64,000 nucleotides of DNA. Origin: an uncultured Cellulophaga sp. GTDB taxonomy: Bacteria; Bacteroidota; Bacteroidia; Flavobacteriales; Flavobacteriaceae. A model generated the notes under the pieces. That model saw nothing but the letters and a program-made list of their open reading frames with translations. It was not told the origin of the DNA and ran no database searches. Positions 57,615 through 64,000 of this stretch are shown here, piece after piece (position 1 is the stretch's first letter; every line of letters begins with the position of its first letter). The stretch is taken from positions 124,001-188,000 of the forward strand of contig CANLOV010000007.1 in the NCBI GenBank assembly GCA_947492955.1. The letters run 5' to 3'. The position numbers and the translations under genes are program-made.

Positions 57615-60600
57615 CTAACGATTGATATATAAGTATCCTGTTTTTGATTTAGCAAATCCATTGTTCTTATAGTTAATGATATAGAAGTATACTCCTACTG
57701 GCAATTCTTCTTCTTTCTGAATTACTGCTCTACCATTAGAGATTCCTTTAAATGAGTTGTCTGCATTATCATACCCTTCGGTTTTATAGACAATTACACC
57801 CCACCTATTATAGATCTCAACAGTATTTTCTGGGAATACTTCTATAAACTTAATTTTAAAGTTTCCGTCTCCTACTCCCGGAGTTACTAGATCATTCTCT
57901 ATTTCTATATCACATGCTGTACCCAATGGTGGTTCTCCTCCGTTTGAATCACAAGCATCTAATGGGTTTGTCTCATCAGTATTTACTTCTACTCCATCTA
58001 AAATACCATCTCCATCTGTATCAGCATTTTCTGGATCCGTACCAATTGTTTCTTCTTCTGCTGTTGTTAAGCCATCAGCATCACAATCACTCGTTGGTAG
58101 TGGAGTTCCTCCTATAGAATCACAATCGTCTAATGCGTTAGTAGCATCATCTACTTCTTGTCCGTCTAAAATACCATCACCATCAGAATCTGGATCATTA
58201 GGATCTGTTCCTAATGCTGCTTCCTCTTCATCAGATAAGCCATCGTTATCTGTATCTACAGGTTCTACCGCTATTCTTGCTACTGCAGTTGCACAAACTT
58301 CTGGCGCTACTGCTGTATTACAAACTTGATAGTTGACTATAACTGTAGAGCCTTCTTCTCCTACTGCTGGGGTATATGTCATTTCTCCAGTTACTGGATC
58401 TAAATCTATAGTTCCTGTTGCAGTTCCTCCTGGCATTTCTACCAAGCTTATGGTTCCTGCTGGGATAAAATCATCATTATCTAAAAGATTAAATACCACA
58501 GTATCTCCTGCATTTACAGTTATATCGTCATCACCAGCCATTGGATTATCAGAGTTAGGATCAGTAATGGTTGGGTTGCCATCATTATCATCATCTGTAT
58601 CTCTATAATCTACATCGTCTACTGTATCTGTATTCTGAGTTATATCACTTCCGCTATCTAACTCATCATTTACATCGAATCCATCATTTGGATCTACTCC
58701 TTCAAATACATTTAGTAAACCATCACCATCTGTATCTGTTGTATTAGTAACTTCTGGTAAACCTGCTTCTTCTGTATCTGGAACACCATCACCATCAGAA
58801 TCTGTATTTAAGTAATCTGGAATACCATCTGTTGTGTCTCCACTATCTTCTGGTATTGTTATTGGTGCCGCATCATAAGCATCATTAACTCCGTTACCAT
58901 CTACATCTGCTTCATTAACTGGTGTTAATGGATCGTCTACTATAGGTGCAACATAACCATCTGTTGGTTGGGCTTCTACATTATCTGGGATACCATCGTT
59001 ATCAGAATCTATATCCTGGAAGTTTGGAATACCATCGCCATCAGAATCATTTTCTCCTGGAGTTCCTTCTGTAAACGGATTGTTATCTCCATCTAAATTA
59101 GGGTCTTCTAATACATCTGGAATACCATCATTATCATCATCTAAATCTACACTATCAGATATACCATCATTATCATTATCCTCTCCATCCAAGTAATCTG
59201 GTACACCATCTCCATTAGAATCTACACTTGGTGTTCCTGTATTTGGATTACCATCTCCGTCTGGATCAGCCCCTTCTGTATTTGTTGGAAGCCCATCATT
59301 ATCATCATCTGTATCTAAATAATCTGGAATGTTATCTCCATCACTATCCTGATTCTCTGGATCACTTGTAGCGTCTCCATCGTAATCTTCTGCGATAGTT
59401 AAGATTCCGTCATTATCATCATCTACATCTCTAAAGTTTACATCTTCTGCTCCATCTGTATCAGTGGTTCCGTCTGCTCCTGAATCTAATGCTTCATTCA
59501 CATCTGCATAACCATCATTTAGAGTACCATTTTCGTAATCGTCTAAGATTCCATCATTGTCTGCATCTCCAATATCATTTGCTACCGTTAACCCAGCGTC
59601 TATAGTATCTATTACTCCATCGTTATCAGAATCTGTATCTAGATAATCTGGAATACCATCTGGTGTTGTTGTACCGTCGAAAGCAACTTCACTATCTACT
59701 GGTATTACCCCATTTGTTGATTCATATGCATTATCTAAACCATCATCATCATCATCTAAACCAGTTGGTGCTATATAACCCGCTGTAGTTTGTGCTTCTA
59801 CATTATCTGGAATACCATCATTATCACTATCCAAGTCTTGGAAGTCTGGGATACCATCGCCATCTGCATCAAATACATCTACAATACCATCATTATTTGC
59901 ATCTGCTCCTGTATCTGGATCTTTGTAATCTGGTGTTCCGTCTGCATCTGTATCCTGATCTGGATCAAATCCTAATTCTACTGTATCTAGAATACCATCG
60001 TTATCATCATCTACATCTACATTATCCTGAATACCATCGCCATCTAAATCATTAATATCTAGGTAATCTGGAACATTATCTCCATCTGTATCTGAAGGTG
60101 GTGTACCTGTATTTGGATTACCATCTCCATCTGGGTCCGGATTCTCATCAGCTGTTAATACACCATCATTATCATCATCTTCCTCTAAATAGTCTGGAAT
60201 ATTATCTCCATCTGTATCCTGGATATCTCCTGTATTTGGATTACCATCTGTATCTGGATTTGGTGTTTCAAATACTGTTAACAATCCATCATCATCATCA
60301 TCTACATCCAAGTAATCTGGAATATTATCATTGTCTGTATCCTGAGATGCTGGCACATTACCCGCTGGGTCTGGATTTTCAAACTCCGTATTAACTCCAT
60401 CATTATCATCATCTACATCCAAGTAATCTGGAATTGTATCTGTTGGTACATCTGGATTCGTAAATGGTCCTCCATCTGTATTTTGAGCATCACTTGGATT
60501 ACCATCATTATCTGGATCTGGATTTTCGTTAATAGTTTCTACACCATCATTATCATCATCCGTATCTAGATAATCTGGTGTACCATCACCATCACTATCC

Positions 60601-63600
60601 TGATCTGTTGGATCACCTACAGTAACATAATCTTCATTTACTGTATTTACACCATCATTATCATCATCTACATCTCTATAATCTACATCATCTATGGTAT
60701 CTGTATTCTGAGTTGTAACACTTCCTGTATCTAACTCATCGTTTACATCGAAACCATCTGCCGGATCTACTCCTTCAAATACATTTAATAAGCCATCACC
60801 ATCTGTATCTGTTGTGTTGGTAATTTCTGGCAATCCTGCTTCTATTGTATCTGGTACATTATCTCCATCAGAATCTGTATTTAAGTAATCTGGAATACCA
60901 TCTGTAGTATCTCCGCTATCTTCTGGTGTTGTTATTGGTGCCGCATCATAAGCATCATTAACTCCATTACCATCTACATCTGCTTCATTAACTGGTGTTA
61001 ATGGGTCATCTACTACAGGAGCTACATAACCTACTGTTGGTTGCGCTTCTACATTATCTGGTATACCATCGTTATCAGCATCTATATCCTGGAAGTTTGG
61101 AATACCATCGTTGTCGGTATCATTCTCTCCTGGAGTTCCTTCTGTATAAGGATTGTTGTCTCCGTCTAAATTAGGATCTTCTAATGTGTCTAAAATACCA
61201 TCATTATCATCATCTAAATCTACACTATCAGGAATACCATCTCCATCTAAATCATCTACATCTAAATAATCTGGTGTACCATCTTGATCGCTATCCAATG
61301 GATCATTTGTTAATGGATTCCCATCTACATCTGGATTTTCATCTATGGTTAATACAGCGTCATTATCATCATCTGTATCTCTATAGTCTACTTCATCAAT
61401 TGTATCTGTATTTTCTGTGTCTTCACTACCATTATCTAATTCATCGTTCACATCAAATCCATCATTTAAATCAGTACCTTCAAAAGCATCATCTAATCCA
61501 TCATTATCGATATCAGAATTTAATGGTGTTAAATCTGGCTGCCCATCTTTATCCGCATCAAATGCTTCTACTGTATCCAATACACCATCATCATCACTAT
61601 CCGTATCTAAATAATCTGGTAAATCTTCTGTTGTATTTCCGTCTGTATCTACTGGATTAATTGGGTTTCCAGTACCATTTTCGTATACATCGTCTACACC
61701 ATTATTATTTAAATCATTACCACTAGGTGCTACATAATCTGTTGTGGTTTGCCCTTCTACATTATCTGGAATACCATCGTTATCAGCATCGATATCTAAG
61801 AAGTCTGGTAAGGTATCCGTATCAGTATTCTGCGGAGCATTTGTAAGTGTTCCAGAATCTGGAATATCCTCTACATCATCTACTAATCCATTTGTTCCTA
61901 CTAAAGCATCCGTTGTTCCATCTGGTTGAGTAGTTCCTACTATACCATCATTATCTGGATCTAATGCTGCGTTTCCTGTTTCTACTACATCGTAGATACC
62001 ATCGTTATCGCCATCTAAATCTAAATGATTTGGTACGCCATCGCTATCTGTATCATATACATCTGGTATACCATCGTTGTTACCATCTGGCAAGTCTGCG
62101 ATTCCATCATTATCAGTATCGGTATCCATGTAATTTGGAATACCATCATTATCATCATCTCCACTTGGGGTTGGTGTTCCTGCTGGTACTTCCTCTGTAT
62201 CTGGAATACCATCATTATCATCATCTAAATCTACCAAGTCTGAAATACCATCCATATCTGCATCCATGATTTCTCTAAAGTCTACTTCTGTTGTAGCTGA
62301 GTTATCATCATTGTTTGTTCCTGCTGCTCCTGTGTCTAAATTATCATTGACATCAAAGGCTGTTCCGATTGGAGTTATGTTAGCATCGAAAATATCTAAC
62401 AAGCCATCATTATCTACATCTTCTGTTAATGGTTTACCATTTATTAAGTCTTGACCTGCTTCTAATACATCTGTTACACCATCATCATCACTATCATTAT
62501 CCAAGTAATCTGGTGTTCCTGTACCATCTGCATCACTTGTATCTACTGGTGTGATTCCTGCATTTGTTGCTAAGAAGTCTGCATCATAAGCATCATCGAT
62601 TCCATCGCCATCACTATCATTACCGATTGGTGCAATGTAATCGGCCGTAGTTTGTCCTTCTACATTATCTGGAATACCATCGTTATCCGCATCGATATCT
62701 AAGAAGTCTGGTAAGGTATCCGTATCACTGCTTGGTATCATCGTTGTTGGTGCTCCTCCTTCTGTTCCGCTTTCTGCTGCATCCGGTAAGCCGTTAGCGC
62801 CTACTGCTCCATCTACTTCTCCATCTCCGTCTGGGTCTAATGCTCCATTGCCTGTTTCTACTACATCGTAGATACCATCGTTATCGCCATCTAAATCTAA
62901 ATGGTTCGGTACGCCATCGCCATCGGTATCGTATACATCTGGGATACCATCGTTGTTGCCATCGGCTACATCTGGGGTACCATCATTATCACTATCCGTA
63001 TCCATATAATTTGGAATACCATCATTATCATCATCTCCACTTGGGGTTGGTGTTCCTGCTGGTACTTCTTCTGTATCTGGAATACCATCATTATCATCAT
63101 CTAAATCTACCAAGTCTGAAATACCATCATTATCTGCATCCATGATTTCTCTAAAGTCTACTTCTGGCGTAGATGAGTTATCATCGTTATCTGTATCTTC
63201 TGCTCCTGTATCTAAATTATCATTCACATCAAAGGCAGTTCCGATTGGAGTTATGTTAGCATCGAAAATATCTAACAAGCCATCATTATCTACATCTTCT
63301 GTTAATGGTTTACCATTTATTAAGTCTTGACCTGCTTCTAATACATCTGTTACACCATCATCATCACTATCATTATCCAAGTAATCTGGTGTTCCTGTAC
63401 CATCTGCATCACTTGTATCTACTGGTGTGATTCCTGCATTTGTTGCTAAGAAGTCTGCATCATAAGCATCATCGATTCCATCGCCATCACTATCATTACC
63501 GATTGGTGCAATGTAATCGGCCGTAGTTTGTCCTTCTACATTATCTGGAATACCATCGTTATCCGCATCGATATCTAAGAAGTCTGGTAAGGTATCCGTA

Positions 63601-64000
63601 TCACTGCTTGGTATCACCGTTGTTGGTGCTCCTCCTTCTGTTCCGCTTTCTGCTGCATCCGGTAAGCCGTTAGCGCCTACTGCTCCATCTACTTCTCCAT
63701 CTCCGTCTGGGTCTAATGCTCCATTGCCTGTTTCTACTACATCGTAGATACCATCGTTATCGCCATCTAAATCTAAATGGTTCGGTACGCCATCGCCATC
63801 GGTATCGTATACATCTGGGATACCATCGTTGTTGCCATCGGCTACATCTGGGGTACCATCATTATCACTATCCGTATCCATATAATTTGGAATACCATCC
63901 ATATCATCGTCTCCACTTGGGGTTGGTGTTCCTGCTGGTACTTCTTCTATATCTGGAATACCATCATTATCATCATCCAAGTCTACTACATCTGGAATAC
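57615..64000 (-). CDS. Giant thrombospondin type 3 repeat protein, T9SS type B cargo (partial, N-terminus beyond window)
   Basis: The frame is open to the right edge; the apparent start near 63980 is an in-frame TTG inside the repeats, so the true start lies outside. Some 2,120 residues are visible. Nearly all consist of Asp/Asn-rich TSP3-like units (DNDGIPD, DTDGDGVPN) that bind calcium. Near the C-terminus there is one beta-sandwich domain (VTVNAG-like, GTATGTIDLDPVTGEMTY) and two Cys-bearing spacers. The last 90 residues (FKIKFIEVFPENTVEIYNRW, GVYFYIINYKN, YLYINR) are the gliding-motility-associated, type B T9SS sorting domain. Very acidic. It is probably a surface adhesin or fibre. PorP/SprF and OmpA partners follow. 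Confidence 0.93.
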   Translation of the reverse strand, partial: IPDVVDLDDDNDGIPDIEEVPAGTPTPSGDDDMDGIPNYMDTDSDNDGTPDVADGNNDGIPDVYDTDGDGVPNHLDLDGDNDGIYDVVETGNGALDPDGDGEVDGAVGANGLPDAAESGTEGGAPTTVIPSSDTDTLPDFLDIDADNDGIPDNVEGQTTADYIAPIGNDSDGDGIDDAYDADFLATNAGITPVDTSDADGTGTPDYLDNDSDDDGVTDVLEAGQDLINGKPLTEDVDNDGLLDIFDANITPIGTAFDVNDNLDTGAEDTDNDDNSSTPEVDFREIMDADNDGISDLVDLDDDNDGIPDTEEVPAGTPTPSGDDDNDGIPNYMDTDSDNDGTPDVADGNNDGIPDVYDTDGDGVPNHLDLDGDNDGIYDVVETGNGALDPDGDGEVDGAVGANGLPDAAESGTEGGAPTTMIPSSDTDTLPDFLDIDADNDGIPDNVEGQTTADYIAPIGNDSDGDGIDDAYDADFLATNAGITPVDTSDADGTGTPDYLDNDSDDDGVTDVLEAGQDLINGKPLTEDVDNDGLLDIFDANITPIGTAFDVNDNLDTGAAGTNNDDNSATTEVDFREIMDADMDGISDLVDLDDDNDGIPDTEEVPAGTPTPSGDDDNDGIPNYMDTDTDNDGIADLPDGNNDGIPDVYDTDSDGVPNHLDLDGDNDGIYDVVETGNAALDPDNDGIVGTTQPDGTTDALVGTNGLVDDVEDIPDSGTLTNAPQNTDTDTLPDFLDIDADNDGIPDNVEGQTTTDYVAPSGNDLNNNGVDDVYENGTGNPINPVDTDGNTTEDLPDYLDTDSDDDGVLDTVEAFDADKDGQPDLTPLNSDIDNDGLDDAFEGTDLNDGFDVNDELDNGSEDTENTDTIDEVDYRDTDDDNDAVLTIDENPDVDGNPLTNDPLDSDQDGTPDYLDVDDLDGDGIPDSVDLDDDNDGILDTLEDPNLDGDNNPYTEGTPGENDTDNDGIPNFQDIDADNDGIPDNVEAQPTVGYVAPVVDDPLTPVNEADVDGNGVNDAYDAAPITTPEDSGDTTDGIPDYLNTDSDGDNVPDTIEAGLPEITNTTDTDGDGLLNVFEGVDPADGFDVNDELDTGSVTTQNTDTIDDVDYRDVDDDNDGVNTVNEDYVTVGDPTDQDSDGDGTPDYLDTDDDNDGVETINENPDPDNDGNPSDAQNTDGGPFTNPDVPTDTIPDYLDVDDDNDGVNTEFENPDPAGNVPASQDTDNDNIPDYLDVDDDDDGLLTVFETPNPDTDGNPNTGDIQDTDGDNIPDYLEEDDDNDGVLTADENPDPDGDGNPNTGTPPSDTDGDNVPDYLDINDLDGDGIQDNVDVDDDNDGILDTVELGFDPDQDTDADGTPDYKDPDTGADANNDGIVDVFDADGDGIPDFQDLDSDNDGIPDNVEAQTTAGYIAPTGLDDDDDGLDNAYESTNGVIPVDSEVAFDGTTTPDGIPDYLDTDSDNDGVIDTIDAGLTVANDIGDADNDGILDDYENGTLNDGYADVNEALDSGADGTTDTDGAEDVNFRDVDDDNDGILTIAEDYDGDATSDPENQDSDGDNIPDYLDTDDDNDGLPTNTEGADPDGDGNPNTGTPSVDSNGDGVPDYLDGEDNDNDGISDSVDLDDDNDGIPDVLEDPNLDGDNNPFTEGTPGENDSDGDGIPNFQDIDSDNDGIPDNVEAQPTDGYVAPIVDDPLTPVNEADVDGNGVNDAYDAAPITIPEDSGDTTDGIPDYLNTDSDGDGVPDTEEAGLPEVTNTTDTDGDGLLNVFEGVDPNDGFDVNDELDSGSDITQNTDTVDDVDYRDTDDDNDGNPTITDPNSDNPMAGDDDITVNAGDTVVFNLLDNDDFIPAGTISLVEMPGGTATGTIDLDPVTGEMTYTPAVGEEGSTVIVNYQVCNTAVAPEVCATAVARIAVEPVDTDNDGLSDEEEAALGTDPNDPDSDGDGILDGQEVDDATNALDDCDSIGGTPLPTSDCDADGLTTAEEETIGTDPENADTDGDGILDGVEVNTDETNPLDACDSNGGEPPLGTACDIEIENDLVTPGVGDGNFKIKFIEVFPENTVEIYNRWGVIVYKTEGYDNADNSFKGISNGRAVIQKEEELPVGVYFYIINYKNNGFAKSKTGYLYINR
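62229..63104 (-). repeat. 876-bp tandem duplication unit, copy 2
   Basis: Protein period of 292 residues running from DDDNDGIPDTEEVPAG to MDADMDGISDLVDL. It is almost identical in nucleotides to the unit on its right. Confidence 0.9.
63105..63980 (-). repeat. 876-bp tandem duplication unit, copy 1
   Basis: Same 292-residue unit; stretches of about 300 bp differ from copy 2 by a single base (for example in the ATC/ACC difference near 62740 and 63616). A diverged third copy starts below 62228 and decays after about 85 residues. The repeat reaches the window edge, so more copies may follow. Confidence 0.9.

Noticed and set aside
57914-63330. Many plus-strand ORFs with Tyr/His/Leu-rich or Ile/Thr-rich products opposite the giant gene
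   Set aside because: They are antisense shadows of the periodic Asp-codon repeats on the minus strand; the period follows the TSP3 units and the products have no domain character.
63978-63980. Start codon of the giant gene at 63980
   Set aside because: It is a TTG encoding Leu in a repeated LDDDNDG unit; the frame continues to the window edge, so the gene is cut there.
57615-64000. CRISPR-like short direct repeats
   Set aside because: The repeats are coding TSP3 units with variable spacing, in a continuous frame; no conserved non-coding repeat-spacer pattern.

Overview
The window is a chromosomal stretch of a member of the Bacteroidota, almost certainly a marine-type Flavobacteriaceae. The DNA is very AT-rich. 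Promoters that can be seen fit the Bacteroidota TTTG / TAnnTTTG pattern. Typical family markers are PorP/SprF proteins, PD40-OmpA proteins, a giant adhesin-like protein with a type IX secretion (T9SS) type B C-terminal domain, TonB receptors paired with DUF4249 lipoproteins, a TPR-AraC hybrid regulator, DUF5018-like lipoprotein repeats and a monomeric isocitrate dehydrogenase.

Layout. 1-1.6 kb: the edge of a probable mobile or degraded element (RadC-like JAB protein cut by the window start, a short SSB, gene debris, structured inverted repeats). 1.7-3.3 kb: TPR-AraC regulator. 3.4-9.6 kb: accessory locus of one intact and two frameshifted two-helix membrane proteins followed by eleven co-directional small cytoplasmic proteins of unknown function, four of them zinc-ribbon or Cys-cluster proteins; this looks like an orphan immunity-gene array. 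10.3-16.2 kb: a three-gene exporter (TolC-like, HlyD-like and a catalytically degenerate ABC protein), a small membrane protein and a divergent LysR regulator. 16.3-20.6 kb: a PD40 protein without OmpA domain, a PorP/SprF protein fused to a SPOR domain, and a response regulator with Glu at the phospho-acceptor position. 20.7-27.5 kb: DUF4249/TonB pair, repeat lipoprotein, ComEC-like metallo-hydrolase.

27.6-48.7 kb is mostly core genome: ligA with a DUF1501 gene remnant beside it, prmC, ribD operon, yigZ, thioesterase, dnaA-phosphatase-methyltransferase, a lysozyme-like enzyme, mltG-GNAT-dapF, htrA, trmD, rplS and icd. 48.8-52.9 kb holds a second TonB/DUF4249 pair and an LpxR-like outer-membrane deacylase; 53.1 kb is a ComM/YifB ATPase. 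54.7-64.0 kb is a T9SS adhesin operon read leftward: a giant Ca-binding thrombospondin-type-3 protein (running off the window), a PorP/SprF protein and a TPR-PD40-OmpA protein.

The two T9SS-like loci mirror each other: in the 54.7-57.6 kb pair the peptidoglycan-binding OmpA domain sits on the PD40 protein, whereas in the 16.3-19.5 kb pair the PD40 protein lacks it and the PorP protein carries a SPOR domain instead. The most unusual items are that domain swap, the degenerate ABC protein, the immunity-like array with decaying members, the Asp-to-Glu response regulator and the recent 876-bp duplication in the giant gene. No rRNA, complete tRNA, CRISPR array or intact insertion sequence was found. 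All family assignments are from reading the sequence; no database search was possible.
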